Positions 1-9,126 of a stretch of DNA of 64,000 nt are shown piece after piece. Location of the stretch: NCBI RefSeq assembly GCF_900113575.1, contig NZ_FOPV01000014.1:44056-108055 (forward strand). Reading direction: 5' to 3'. The notes under the pieces are model-generated. The model had not been told where the DNA came from. It saw only the letters and a program-made list of their open reading frames with translations, and made no database searches. Position numbers and translations under genes: made by a program. Numbering within the stretch: the first letter of the stretch is position 1; the number at the start of each line of letters is the position of its first letter. The stretch comes from Nitrosospira sp. Nsp14 (lineage in GTDB: Bacteria; Pseudomonadota; Gammaproteobacteria; Burkholderiales; Nitrosomonadaceae).

Positions 1-2159
1 CGGTGGGAGACCCCATGCAGTCCATCTATCGCTTTCGCGAGGCTGAGGTTGGTTTGTTTCTTCGCGCCCGTGCTGCGGGAATCGGAAACATTTCGTTGCA
101 GCCGGTTACGCTTTCCGCCAATTTCCGGTCGCAACGAGGAGTCGTGGACTGGGTGAACGCTGCCTTCTCCCAGGTAATGCCAAGGCGAGAGAACATCACC
201 ATCGGTGCGGTATCCTATACTGATTCGATCGCCACGCATGACCTGCTGACGGGGAGCGCGGTCAGCTTGCATCCTTTTTTTAATGATGACCGCGTGGCGG
301 AGGCAGCCAAAGTGGTGGAGATTGCCGCACAAGCGCGAAATGAACGGGCAGCGACCACGGCGATTCTGGTACGTAACCGTAGTCATCTCATAGACATCAT
401 CCCTCGGCTAAGAGAAGCAGGTTTGCGTTTTCGCGCAATCGAAATCGAGGGGCTGGGTCACAGGCCTGTGGTTCAGGATCTGCTGGCGCTGACCCGGGCA
501 CTAGCACATCCCGCAGACAGTTCAGCATGGCTCGCATTGCTGCGAGCGCCATGGTGCGGCCTTTTGCTGGCCGATATTTATGCGCTCGCCTCGCCGAACA
601 CCGTATTGAGTTCTGATCGCAGCGATGTGCTCCAGGAGGAAGGCGCAAGCGCGCCCGAAGGCAACCCATCTGTACGTGCTGGCATCGTCTGGGAGTGGCT
701 CAGCGATGAGACTCGTCTGAACTCAATCTCGGCCGATGGCCGCCACCGGTTGCTGAGAGTGCGTGACGTGCTCCAGGCGTGCTTGAACAATCGCGGCCGG
801 CAATCTTTACGGTCGACAGTTGAAGCAGCGTGGCTCGCGCTAGGTGGACCCGCCGCTATTGAAGATCCGACCGACTTTGAAGATGCGGCGGTTTATCTCG
901 ATTATCTTGAAAAGCAAGAGGATGCCGGCGATATTCCCAGCGTTGCGGCGCTGGAGGAAGGACTCGGCCACCTCTTTGCCTTGCCGGACGTGAAGGCGGA
1001 CGACAGGCTACAAGTGATGACCATACACAAAGCAAAGGGACTCGAGTTTGATTGGGTAATCGTGCCCGGCCTGGGGCGGTCGCCCCGCAGTAACGATAAG
1101 AAACTGTTCATGTGGATGGAGACCGTTCGGTCGGCATCGGGAGTGCGCGGCGCAGGGGGCGGGAACGATCTGTTGCTGGCCCCAATCCAGGAAACGGGGG
1201 CGGATGAAGATTCGATCTATTTATGGCTGGAAAAACTCGAAGGCGAAAAAGAACGCCTGGAGGATGGGCGCCTGCTGTACGTTGCCGCCACTCGTGCGAG
1301 GCAGCGTCTGCATTTGCTTGGCAGCACCAGCGCCGCGCTGGCAAAAGACGGAGGACTTGAGCTGAAGCCGCCACCCAGCCGGTCGCTGCTGAGCAGGATT
1401 TGGCCAGTGGTGGCGCCGGAGTATGCGCAAGCCGCGGCACGGGCGATATCCTTGGGTTTCGTGTTTCAGCGCGGTGGCGGAGACGGAGCAGGAAATTGCA
1501 TCGATCAGTCATTGCGTCGCTTCGTCTCCGGTTGGGTGTTACCGCCTCCGCCGCCACCAGTGCGGTGGCTGGCCCGGCCGCACACGGCTTCCGCACAGGG
1601 CAGCGTTGAATATTCCTGGGCGGGAGAAACTGCGCGTGTTATCGGCAATGTCGTGCACCGCTGGCTGCAGCGCATCGCAACCGAAGGTATTGAAAAATGG
1701 GATGTAGCGCGCATCCGGGTTTTTCGGAATACTTTCAGGCACCAACTGGTTGCATGCGGCATGATCCTCCACGGAGGGGAGATGGATATGGCTCTAGAAC
1801 GCGTGTTAACGGCTCTTACCCACGCAGTGACCGATCCGCGCGGCCGCTGGCTGCTCGGGCCGCAGCAAGATGCCCGCAGCGAGTTGCGCATGACCACGGT
1901 TGCCGGCGGGGAATATTTCGATCATGTCATTGACCGTACTTTTCGTGATGCAAACGGACAACGCTGGGTTGTGGACTACAAAACCAGCAGTCATGAAGGC
2001 GCGGATATCGAGGGTTTTCTCAATCGTGAGCAAGAGCGTTATCATGTTCAACTCGATCGTTATGCAAATCTTATGCACTTGGTCGACGGCCAGGCGGTAA
2101 GGCGAGGTTTATACTTTCCACTACTGAAGGGTTGGCGGGAATGGGGCGATGACGGCTAA
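1..2159 (+). CDS. AddA/RecB-type UvrD-family helicase-nuclease, 5'-truncated
   Basis: This is the C-terminal part (about 718 residues) of a superfamily 1 ATP-dependent DNA helicase with a fused nuclease. The frame is open at the window edge and starts inside helicase motif III (GDPMQSIYRFRE), so the Walker A region lies upstream, outside the window. Helicase motif V (MTIHKAKGLEFDWVIVPG) is near residue 339 and motif VI (LLYVAATRARQRLHLLG) near 423. A PD-(D/E)XK nuclease signature, VVDYKTSS, is near 655. This domain order is that of the AddA or RecB subunit that processes double-strand breaks for recombination. The partner gene (addB type) would be expected upstream but cannot be seen. The last codons overlap the longest reading frame of the next gene. 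The AddA/RecB family is well supported; the exact subgroup is inferred. Confidence 0.88.
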   Translation, partial: VGDPMQSIYRFREAEVGLFLRARAAGIGNISLQPVTLSANFRSQRGVVDWVNAAFSQVMPRRENITIGAVSYTDSIATHDLLTGSAVSLHPFFNDDRVAEAAKVVEIAAQARNERAATTAILVRNRSHLIDIIPRLREAGLRFRAIEIEGLGHRPVVQDLLALTRALAHPADSSAWLALLRAPWCGLLLADIYALASPNTVLSSDRSDVLQEEGASAPEGNPSVRAGIVWEWLSDETRLNSISADGRHRLLRVRDVLQACLNNRGRQSLRSTVEAAWLALGGPAAIEDPTDFEDAAVYLDYLEKQEDAGDIPSVAALEEGLGHLFALPDVKADDRLQVMTIHKAKGLEFDWVIVPGLGRSPRSNDKKLFMWMETVRSASGVRGAGGGNDLLLAPIQETGADEDSIYLWLEKLEGEKERLEDGRLLYVAATRARQRLHLLGSTSAALAKDGGLELKPPPSRSLLSRIWPVVAPEYAQAAARAISLGFVFQRGGGDGAGNCIDQSLRRFVSGWVLPPPPPPVRWLARPHTASAQGSVEYSWAGETARVIGNVVHRWLQRIATEGIEKWDVARIRVFRNTFRHQLVACGMILHGGEMDMALERVLTALTHAVTDPRGRWLLGPQQDARSELRMTTVAGGEYFDHVIDRTFRDANGQRWVVDYKTSSHEGADIEGFLNREQERYHVQLDRYANLMHLVDGQAVRRGLYFPLLKGWREWGDDG

Positions 2160-2196
2160 AGAACAAAGGCGTGTGCCTTTTCCTGATCGGAGGATT

Positions 2197-3192
2197 ATGC
2201 GATTTCTCATGTATATGTTGGGCCTGCTTGCGCTTGCCGGATGTGCGTCAGCATCGACGACAGCGCCAGTGGCGCCGATGCGGCCCGACATTGAGGCCTT
2301 TATCGCCGAAATGGTGGAAAGGCATGGATTCGGGCGGGCCGAGCTTGAAGGCACCCTTCGCATGGCACAGTTTCAGCCGGCGATTATCAAAGCAATTTCA
2401 CAGCCTGCTACGGCGAAGCCATGGTATGAGTTTCGTCCTCTCCTCGTCAGTCCGCAGCGCGTGGCAGATGGCGTCGCATTCTGGAATAATCATGCTGCCA
2501 CGCTGGAGCGGGCACGCAGGGAGTTCGGCATCCCGGAGGAGATCGTAGCGGCGGTGATCGGGGTGGAAACGAATTACGGCATGCAGAGCGGCAGGCATCG
2601 CATCCTGGACGCGTTGACCACCTTGGCCTTCGACTATCCTAAGCGCGCGGGATTCTTTCGGGCGGAACTGGAGCAATATCTGTTGTTGAGTCGGGAGCAG
2701 GGTATGGATGTGCTCGGCGTCAGGGGATCGCATGCGGGGGCTATCGGCATACCCCAATTCATGCCCAGCAGTTACCGGCGGTACGCGATAGATTTTGACA
2801 GTGATGGCAAAGTCGACTTATCCGGGAGCCCAGCGGACGCGATCGGTAGTGTGGCGAATTATCTCAAGAGCTACGGCTGGGAAGCCGGCCAAGCGGCCGT
2901 CTTCCCAGCCCTGGTGAATGGTACCGACTACCGCGGTGCCTTGTTCACGGGGACGAAGTCGTTTTATCCCTTGAGCGAACTGCGGGAACGAGGCGTCATT
3001 CCCTACGGGGAATCGCCTGGTAATCTTCCGGCTACATTGATCGAACTGGAGAATGACGGCGGAAACGAGTATTGGCTGGGTTTCAATAATTTCTTCGTCA
3101 TAACGCGTTACAATCGCAGTGTGAATTACGCGATGTCGGTATTGCAGCTGGCCGATGAAATCCGGGCAGCAAGAAATTCAAATTTCCAATAA
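2197..3192 (+). CDS. mltB: Membrane-bound lytic murein transglycosylase B (MltB family)
   Basis: This predicted lipoprotein cleaves peptidoglycan glycan strands, forming 1,6-anhydromuramic ends. I chose the ATG at 2197 because GGAGG lies at 2189-2193 and because it gives a compact lipoprotein signal ending in the lipobox LAGC (Cys16). The frame stays open to an ATG at 2149 that overlaps the helicase stop, but that start would put a charged tail before the signal. The catalytic Glu of the SLT-B family is E124 in GVETNYG. The motifs GSHAGAIGIPQFMPSSY and DFDSDGKVDLSGSPADAIGSVANY match the family. At 331 residues it has the usual MltB length. It acts at the inner face of the outer membrane. Confidence 0.9.
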   Translation: MRFLMYMLGLLALAGCASASTTAPVAPMRPDIEAFIAEMVERHGFGRAELEGTLRMAQFQPAIIKAISQPATAKPWYEFRPLLVSPQRVADGVAFWNNHAATLERARREFGIPEEIVAAVIGVETNYGMQSGRHRILDALTTLAFDYPKRAGFFRAELEQYLLLSREQGMDVLGVRGSHAGAIGIPQFMPSSYRRYAIDFDSDGKVDLSGSPADAIGSVANYLKSYGWEAGQAAVFPALVNGTDYRGALFTGTKSFYPLSELRERGVIPYGESPGNLPATLIELENDGGNEYWLGFNNFFVITRYNRSVNYAMSVLQLADEIRAARNSNFQ

Positions 3193-3278
3193 GCACGAAT
3201 CATCCTTTTTCCGCATCGACTGCGCAGATTGCGAGACTGCGGAACGGTTCTCTTAGCACAGATGCCGTCGCGGTGAGC

Positions 3279-4349
3279 TCAGACCTGCCGGCTGAATGCC
3301 ACCACGTGATCTGCTTCCAGCCTGATGCCGATTTTCTCGCCGATAGGGTGATTGTGATGGCTGGGCACGAGCGATAGCGCGGTGCTTCCGCCGGGGAGGC
3401 GCAAAGTGTAGAGGATGTCAGCTCCCCGGAAGGCCTTTTGCATGACGACGGCTCTAACGGGGCTGGCGTCGTCATGCACGATATCATCCGGACGGATGAG
3501 CACGTCCACGCTACCACCGCTGCGGCACAGTTGGCACTCAGGACCGCAACGATGTGCAACCTCGCCCTGGAGAACGCCCAGTTCTATTTCCACCTGGTTG
3601 GGGCCAAGTATCTTGCCCGGGACAAATACGCCTTCGCCGATGAAATCCGCCACAAACCGGTTAGCGGGCTTATGGTACAAGTTATATGCGGTGTCCCACT
3701 GCTGGATTTGGCCTTGATGCATCACGCCAATCTCATCGGCGATGGCAAAAGCCTCTTCCTGGTCGTGCGTCACCAAGATAGCGGTAGCGTTTTGATTCTT
3801 GAGAATATCACGCACTTCGAGGCTTAAGCGCGCACGCAGGGTAACGTCTAGGTTCGAAAAAGGCTCATCCAGCAAAAGCAGATCGGGGCGGGGCGCCAGG
3901 GCACGCGCCAAGGCAACCCGCTGCTGCTGTCCGCCCGACAGTTGATGAGGATATTTTTCCGCATCATGTGTGAGACCCACCGTTTGGAGCATATCGGTGA
4001 TGCGTTGGGCCCGCTCAGCCTTTCCCACCCGATGCAGACCAAAGCCCACATTGCCGCGAACGGTTAAATGAGGAAACAGCGCATAATCCTGGAATACCAT
4101 GCCGATATGGCGTTGTTCCGGGGGAAGGCAGAAGCTCGGGCTGCTTATTACCACGCCGTTCAGCCAAATTTCACCGGCGGAAATGGGCTCGAATCCTGCG
4201 ATGCTACGGAGTACCGTGGTTTTGCCGCATCCGCTTGGACCCAGCAGGCAGCCGATTGTCCCTTTTCTCAGGGTGAGTGAAAGATCCTCTACTACTGTTT
4301 GCTGCCCATAGGCATGCCGGATATTCTTGAGCTCAAGCAGCGTGTTCAT
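3279..4349 (-). CDS. fbpC: Ferric iron ABC transporter ATP-binding protein
   Basis: This is the ATPase of an Fe3+ importer and the third gene of the fbpABC operon on the minus strand. It has Walker A GPSGCGKT (37-44), a Q-loop in MVFQDYALF, the ABC signature LSGGQQQR (137-144), Walker B LLLLDEP (157-163) and the switch His in VTHDQEEA. The roughly 120 residues after the ATPase domain resemble the TOBE-like regulatory region of FbpC/PotA-type ATPases (VLIRPDDI). It begins 14 bp after the permease gene. Substrate is inferred from the linked ferric-binding protein; closely related ATPases serve polyamines or sulfate. Confidence 0.88.
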   Translation of the reverse strand: MNTLLELKNIRHAYGQQTVVEDLSLTLRKGTIGCLLGPSGCGKTTVLRSIAGFEPISAGEIWLNGVVISSPSFCLPPEQRHIGMVFQDYALFPHLTVRGNVGFGLHRVGKAERAQRITDMLQTVGLTHDAEKYPHQLSGGQQQRVALARALAPRPDLLLLDEPFSNLDVTLRARLSLEVRDILKNQNATAILVTHDQEEAFAIADEIGVMHQGQIQQWDTAYNLYHKPANRFVADFIGEGVFVPGKILGPNQVEIELGVLQGEVAHRCGPECQLCRSGGSVDVLIRPDDIVHDDASPVRAVVMQKAFRGADILYTLRLPGGSTALSLVPSHHNHPIGEKIGIRLEADHVVAFSRQV

Positions 4350-4363
4350 GGAGCGGCATTCTA

Positions 4364-6064
4364 TTATTTTTCAGCTTGCCGCATAAGAAAGATAATGGGA
4401 AGCAGGCCGGCGAGCACCAACGTCACCGCGGGAAGCGCGGCCTGTTCCCATTCACCCTCTGAAGTCATTTCGAATATCCTCACCGCCAGAGTGTCCCAGC
4501 CGAAGGGCCGGGTCATCAGGGTAATGGGCATTTCCTTCATCACGTCCACGAATACGAGCGATGCGGCGGTAAAAATTCCTCCTTTCAAAATAGGCAGGTG
4601 CACACGCCGCAGTGCCGCCCATCCGGTTAAGCCAAATCCCCTGACGGCTTCATCGATGCTGGGGGTGATACGGTGCATGGCACTATCTATCGGGTTATAA
4701 CTGACCGCCAGGAAACGCGTCAGGTAAGCGATCAGCATGGTGAGAAGGGTGCCTTGCAGAATCAGCCCGCTATGGAAATCAAATAATCGCAGAGCCATTT
4801 CGCTCAACTGGTTATCCAGCCAGGCGACCGGAATGAAAATCCCAACTGCCAGCACTGCGCCAGGCAAGGCGTAGCCTATGGTGGAAATGCGAACCGCGGC
4901 GCCTGTAATCCGATCAGGATGGCGCCGGGCTGCATAAACCATGAGTAGTGCGACACCACAGGTAAGCGCGGCCGCCACAGCGGAAAGCAGCAATGAGTGC
5001 CAGAGAAATTCGAGGTAGCGCTGATCGAAATCACTGGCAAAAACACCCGCCGCCCAAATGCTCAACTGACTTACTGGCAAGATGAACGCAAGGAACAGGG
5101 TGCCTGATGCGAGGGCGGCGATAGACCATGCGCGCCACCCCGAGAGCGGAATGCGGTCAATTCTCGCGCTTTGCCTGCTTTCGGCATAACGCATACCGGA
5201 CCGCATTCGCTGCTCTACTATGATTACGACGAAGACAATCACAATCAGTACCGAGGCAAGCTGGGAGGCCGCAGACAACGAAAACATGCCAAACCAGGCT
5301 TTGTAAATGGCGGTGGTGAAGGTATCGTAATTGAAGACGGCAACGGTGCCAAAATCTGCAAGCGTTTCCATCAACGCCAGCATCACGCCGCCTGCGATCC
5401 AAGGCCGGGCCATCGGCAGCGATAGTTTGACGAACCCATGGGTGCGGTCGAAACCCAACGATTGTGCCGCTTCAAGCGTACGTTTCCCCTGAGTGAGGAA
5501 GGCGTTTCGCGCCAGCAGATAGACATAGGGATAAAATGCCAGAATCATGACAACGATAACGCCCAGTCTGCCGCGCACGTTGGGAAACCAGGCCAAGTCC
5601 GATTGCAGCCACGCACGCAGCGCGGTTTGGACCGGACCGACATAATCAAACAGACCAAGTGCAACGAATGCGATGACATAAGCTGGGATGGCGAGCGGCA
5701 GAAGCAGGGCCCAGGAAAAAAATCCCCTTCCCGGAAAATCACATACCGCAGTAAACCATGCCAGGCTCACTCCCAACAACGCGGTGCCGAGAGACACCCC
5801 TAAAGCGAGCCAAAAGGTATTCGCAACTAGCTCGGCCAGTGTCGTTTCGACCAGATGTTGCCATACATCGCCCGCCGGCGCGAAAAGCGAGGAGACGACC
5901 GTACCGACGGGTATCAGTACAAGCGTGGCGATGAAAACAGGAATCAGGCGCCAGCCGACGGAAGTACGCACGGCGCGGATTGACGAGCTGTAGAAAGAGC
6001 TGCCGGTATTTACGTTCGAGTCAGTGCCGGCGGATTGCAGCGCCTCGCCATTCGAAGCCTTCAT
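4364..6064 (-). CDS. fbpB: Ferric iron ABC transporter permease
   Basis: This 566-residue integral membrane protein has the duplicated architecture of FbpB/SfuB permeases, two fused permease halves with about six helices each. EAA-loop-like segments that contact the ATPase are visible in each half (EAAQSLGFDRTHGFVKLSLP and DEAVRGFGLTGWAALRRVHL). It lies 2 bp after the binding-protein gene and 14 bp before the ATPase gene, so co-transcription is very likely. It moves Fe3+ delivered by the periplasmic binding protein across the inner membrane. The hydrophilic N-terminal 30 residues are longer than usual, so an internal start is possible. Confidence 0.88.
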   Translation of the reverse strand: MKASNGEALQSAGTDSNVNTGSSFYSSSIRAVRTSVGWRLIPVFIATLVLIPVGTVVSSLFAPAGDVWQHLVETTLAELVANTFWLALGVSLGTALLGVSLAWFTAVCDFPGRGFFSWALLLPLAIPAYVIAFVALGLFDYVGPVQTALRAWLQSDLAWFPNVRGRLGVIVVMILAFYPYVYLLARNAFLTQGKRTLEAAQSLGFDRTHGFVKLSLPMARPWIAGGVMLALMETLADFGTVAVFNYDTFTTAIYKAWFGMFSLSAASQLASVLIVIVFVVIIVEQRMRSGMRYAESRQSARIDRIPLSGWRAWSIAALASGTLFLAFILPVSQLSIWAAGVFASDFDQRYLEFLWHSLLLSAVAAALTCGVALLMVYAARRHPDRITGAAVRISTIGYALPGAVLAVGIFIPVAWLDNQLSEMALRLFDFHSGLILQGTLLTMLIAYLTRFLAVSYNPIDSAMHRITPSIDEAVRGFGLTGWAALRRVHLPILKGGIFTAASLVFVDVMKEMPITLMTRPFGWDTLAVRIFEMTSEGEWEQAALPAVTLVLAGLLPIIFLMRQAEK

Positions 6065-6066
6065 CC

Positions 6067-7074
6067 TTATCGATAGCCTGCCCGATCCATCAACTTGACT
6101 GCTTCGGCCTGCAACTCTCCGGCTTTGTTAACGTTTATGGTGTTCTGTTTGAACGTACCCCAGGCAGCGACAGCAGGGTCAGGTTTCACTCTGGGATTGA
6201 CCGGGTATTCCATATTCACATCGGCAAACAGGTTTTGCGCTTTCTCCGATGACAGGAATTCCAGCAACCGGATCGCAGCTGGCGCATTGTGTGCATACCG
6301 GGTAACACCCCCCCCTGAGATGTTTACGTGAACCCCGTTGCTCTCCTGGTTGGGCCAGAAAATCCCAAGCGGCAGCGCAGGGTTTTTTTCCATCAGACGC
6401 CCGTAATAATATGTGTTGGCAATGGTGACATCACATTTTCCCGCCGCGACGAATTCCATCGCCCTGGTATCATCGGACAATGGATCAGTGGCCAGATTCG
6501 CAACCCAACCTTTCACAATTTTCTCGGCTGTGCTCTCGCCATGCTCGGCAATCATCATTGCTACAAGTGACTGGTTGTATACCTTCTTTGACGTGCGTAG
6601 ACACAACCGTCCCTTCCACTTGGGGTCTGCGAGTGCTTCGTAGGTCGAAAGATCGGAGGGCTTTACTTTTTGTGTGTTATAAATGATAGTGCGGGCACGC
6701 ACCGACAGACCGAACCATTGATTGCCGGGATCGCGAAGATGAGCGGGAACATTGGACTCCAGCGTTTTGGACTCGACCGGTCTTAATAGACCTTCGCGCG
6801 CGGCTTCCCATAAGTTGCCCGCATCGGCGGTAATAAGCACATCGGCAGGCGTGTTTTTTCCTTCCGCCTTCAGACGCGCGAGCAGCGCGCCTTCTTTGTC
6901 GGTAATGAATTTAACCGTTGTACCGGTCTCCTTAGAGAACGCGTCGAACATCGGCTTGATTAATTGCTCGATGCGGGCTGAATAGACGACGACCTGGTCG
7001 GCATGAGATGTGCTGGCGGCAAACAGCGTGACACAAGAGAACATTACGGTAAGATAGCGGTTAAGATCTTTCAG
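6067..7074 (-). CDS. fbpA: Periplasmic ferric iron-binding protein (FbpA family)
   Basis: This is the extracytoplasmic solute-binding protein of the fbpABC importer. After a signal sequence ending SHA, the mature part opens with DQVVVYSARIEQLIKPMFDAF, typical of FbpA/FutA proteins. NTYYYG is the tyrosine motif that coordinates Fe3+ in this family. The start is uncertain. The frame is open far upstream to 7467, but that region gives basic, low-complexity protein unlike any FbpA. The ATG at 7044 lacks a ribosome binding site and cuts the signal peptide short. GAGAGGG sits 7 bases before a CTG at 7074 (or 4 before an ATT at 7077), which would give a normal signal with a charged n-region, so I prefer a non-ATG start here. 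Confidence 0.85.
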   Translation of the reverse strand: MKDLNRYLTVMFSCVTLFAASTSHADQVVVYSARIEQLIKPMFDAFSKETGTTVKFITDKEGALLARLKAEGKNTPADVLITADAGNLWEAAREGLLRPVESKTLESNVPAHLRDPGNQWFGLSVRARTIIYNTQKVKPSDLSTYEALADPKWKGRLCLRTSKKVYNQSLVAMMIAEHGESTAEKIVKGWVANLATDPLSDDTRAMEFVAAGKCDVTIANTYYYGRLMEKNPALPLGIFWPNQESNGVHVNISGGGVTRYAHNAPAAIRLLEFLSSEKAQNLFADVNMEYPVNPRVKPDPAVAAWGTFKQNTINVNKAGELQAEAVKLMDRAGYR

Positions 7075-7077
7075 AAT

Positions 7078-7453
7078 AGTGCCCTCTCGGGAATGATGGC
7101 CGAAGCGGGGAGCGGGACGGATGGGATGGGTAGCGGAAGACCGGAGCAACGGTTCAGCTCGCGGAGCTGCATTGTCAGCGGCTTGGCACTGCAACCGGCC
7201 TGTCACGCCCCTGAAGCCCCATCTCATACGGTTTGTTGTAAAATCAGCTACTCGCGTTGCACTCCTATGCAGCGCCCTGAACGTAGACGCGCAAACTAGG
7301 ACCTTCGTCGTGCGGCTTGCGTTTACCCTGGTTTTGCCAGCTCGTTTTCGAACGGAGCACTCCACGGGGATGTTGTTCATCGGTTCCTTGACGCAGGAAT
7401 TCAACATTTTATTCTCTCCGTATCTAAATAGCATGGCCGGTCGTCGCCATATT
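7078..7453. other. Long untranslated stretch upstream of fbpA
   Basis: About 375 bp separate the probable fbpA start from the Fur-like box. Frames are open through it on both strands, but the translations are rich in Arg, Ala and Ser, lack a ribosome binding site and resemble nothing I recognise. It is most simply a long fbpA leader. I see no clear riboswitch or terminator in it. Confidence 0.3.
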
Positions 7454-7472
7454 ATAAATGATAACAATTATC
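7454..7472. promoter_or_regulatory. Fur-box-like operator
   Basis: The 19 bases ATAAATGATAACAATTATC match the classical Fur consensus (GATAATGATAATCATTATC) at 14 positions. They contain the inverted repeat TGATAA-CAA-TTATCA (7459-7473). The site lies between fbpA (minus) and a small plus-strand gene at 7497, which fits iron-dependent repression of fbpABC. It is about 380 bp from the fbpA start, so the transcript would have a long leader, or the site could act on the plus-strand gene instead. Confidence 0.6.
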
Positions 7473-7496
7473 AGTAAAGCTTCGTATTAATATATC

Positions 7497-7760
7497 ATGG
7501 ATAAACCAGAACCGATCCCGTCTTCCGGCAGACTGAAGGAGCTTCTCGCCATTCCTGAGAGACAGCGTACCGAAGCGCAATGGGACGAAATCAACGAGCT
7601 TGAAATTACACTGACGCCTGTAAATCGAGTTGTAACGCCCGACCGCACGGTCCGGCGGCAAGCCCCAGCTTCCCCCGATCAGCTCAAGCAGCGGGATCAT
7701 ACGCAGGGAAAGCGGTCTTTGAAGAAGTTGCGTAAAAGACCGAAACCGGGCGCTGTATGA
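7497..7760 (+). CDS. Hypothetical small protein, 87 aa
   Basis: I do not recognise the family. The N-terminal half (RLKELLAIPERQRTEAQWDEINELEI) looks like a short amphipathic helical segment; the C-terminal half is basic (KRSLKKLRKRPKP) and probably disordered. The frame begins at an ATG 24 bp after the Fur-like box and has no obvious Shine-Dalgarno sequence. The acidic-then-basic composition looks protein-like rather than random. It could be a small regulator or nucleic-acid-associated protein, but nothing shows a function. Confidence 0.45.
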   Translation: MDKPEPIPSSGRLKELLAIPERQRTEAQWDEINELEITLTPVNRVVTPDRTVRRQAPASPDQLKQRDHTQGKRSLKKLRKRPKPGAV

Positions 7761-7915
7761 GAAAATTACGCGGTTGAGCGGCGACAAAAGCCAAGGCATT
7801 GTGCATCGGATGAAGGACTCCCGCTGGCAAGGGGCTGTGACCGGTAGACGGCGAATATCAGGGGAATCATCCAATTTGTGTCTTATTAACCAACCGACAG
7901 CACAGGGGGAAGAAT

Positions 7916-8236
7916 ATGGAATTAACGACTACGCCAAACATAGAGGGAAAGCGCGTGACGAAGTACCTCGGCATCGTCGCGGGCGAGGCTATCCTGGGCG
8001 CCAATTTGTTCAAGGATCTTTTCGCCGGGATCCGTGACCTTGTGGGGGGCCGTTCGGCGACTTACGAGAAAGAGTTGCAGCGCGCACGCGATATTGCGCT
8101 TGAGGAGCTACGCCAGCGCGCGCAGGACCTGGGTGCAAATGCAGTCGTTGGGATCGATATCGATTACGAAATAATGGGTAAGGAGAACGGCATGCTGATG
8201 GTTTCTGCCAGCGGCACTGCCGTAACCGTTGAGTGA
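7916..8236 (+). CDS. YbjQ/UPF0145 family protein
   Basis: This 106-residue protein matches the YbjQ family (heavy-metal-binding domain, UPF0145) of small proteins thought to form pentamers. Family features are the N-terminal strand, [21 protein letters not shown], the segment [17 protein letters not shown], and the core [25 protein letters not shown] precedes the ATG at a normal distance. The molecular function of the family is not known. It stands alone between the 87-aa hypothetical gene and a convergent dehydrogenase gene. Confidence 0.88.
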   Translation: MELTTTPNIEGKRVTKYLGIVAGEAILGANLFKDLFAGIRDLVGGRSATYEKELQRARDIALEELRQRAQDLGANAVVGIDIDYEIMGKENGMLMVSASGTAVTVE

Positions 8237-8268
8237 GAGGGCTGGTCGGGAGGAGATTCCGTCCCTTT

Positions 8269-8967
8269 CTACCACGGTATCGCTTTTCCATCAAAAGAGA
8301 TGAACCTGCCCGAGTCTTCGATAGTGAGACGGCTGATGACCTCGCGCATTCCCGACACGCTCTGCATGCTTGAAATCAATGCGTGCGGTCCTCCCATATC
8401 AGTTTTCACCCATCCGGGATGTAATACCAGGGCGATGACACCCGCAGGTTTCAAGTCTATTGCCAGCGTCTTGACGACCATATTTACCGCCGCCTTGCTG
8501 GACCGGTACATATAGCTTCCACCGCTGCTGTTGTCCGCAATGCTGCCCATTTTGCTGCTGATCGTCACCACGGTTTTTTTATCGCTACGAACGATATGGG
8601 CACGAAATGCCCGAACCATTTTAAAGGTCGCCATTGTATTGACCAGAAAAGCGCGCATCCAGGCTTCATAATCGCTGTTATTTGAAGGGCCGGCATGAGG
8701 ATCGGTATAAATACCCGCATTATTGATCAGCAGGTCGATCGATTGATCAGCAAGCGATACCGCTAGCTGATCAATCTCCGGATGATCGGCCACGTCCAGT
8801 CGATGTACCGAGAGTTGACCGGGATATTGGGCAGCCAGTGTATTGAGGGCATCAGATTTTTCCGGATTACGGGCGCACGCCAGCACACGCCAGCCATCCG
8901 CAGCATACTGTCTGGAGAATTCCAGTCCGATGCCGCGATTCGCTCCGGTGATCAATGTCGTGTTCAT
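8269..8967 (-). CDS. Short-chain dehydrogenase/reductase (C-factor-like)
   Basis: This 232-residue SDR has the cofactor motif TGANRGIG near the N-terminus, the NNAG motif (INNAGIY), a catalytic Ser in TISSKMGS and the catalytic pair YRSSK. PGWVKTDMGG near the C-terminus is typical of the CsgA/C-factor-like group of NAD(P)-dependent SDRs. The substrate cannot be told from sequence. It is divergent from a second SDR gene at 9127, with a 159-bp shared upstream region. Confidence 0.85.
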   Translation of the reverse strand: MNTTLITGANRGIGLEFSRQYAADGWRVLACARNPEKSDALNTLAAQYPGQLSVHRLDVADHPEIDQLAVSLADQSIDLLINNAGIYTDPHAGPSNNSDYEAWMRAFLVNTMATFKMVRAFRAHIVRSDKKTVVTISSKMGSIADNSSGGSYMYRSSKAAVNMVVKTLAIDLKPAGVIALVLHPGWVKTDMGGPHALISSMQSVSGMREVISRLTIEDSGRFISFDGKAIPW

Positions 8968-9126
8968 ACCCTTCTCCTAATGGGAACGACGGTATTGCCC
9001 AAGCCTGACAATACCGTCGAGTATAAATGATCAGATCACGTTAATGCCAAGTTCTGCTTTTGCCAGCTTGCTCCGCAATTATGAATAAAAAGCGGGACGA
9101 AGTGAAACGATAAAAAGGAGCGAGAC

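Noticed and set aside
1108..1596. Long antisense frame inside the helicase-nuclease gene
   Set aside because: It is a shadow of the GC-rich coding frame with Arg/Pro-rich composition. Similar antisense frames in rpoB, fusA and tuf were rejected for the same reason.
7121..7477. Open frames on both strands through the fbpA leader, including the upstream extension of fbpA to 7467
   Set aside because: The translations are basic and low-complexity and do not match FbpA, HemP or any family I know. The signal peptide begins only near 7074.
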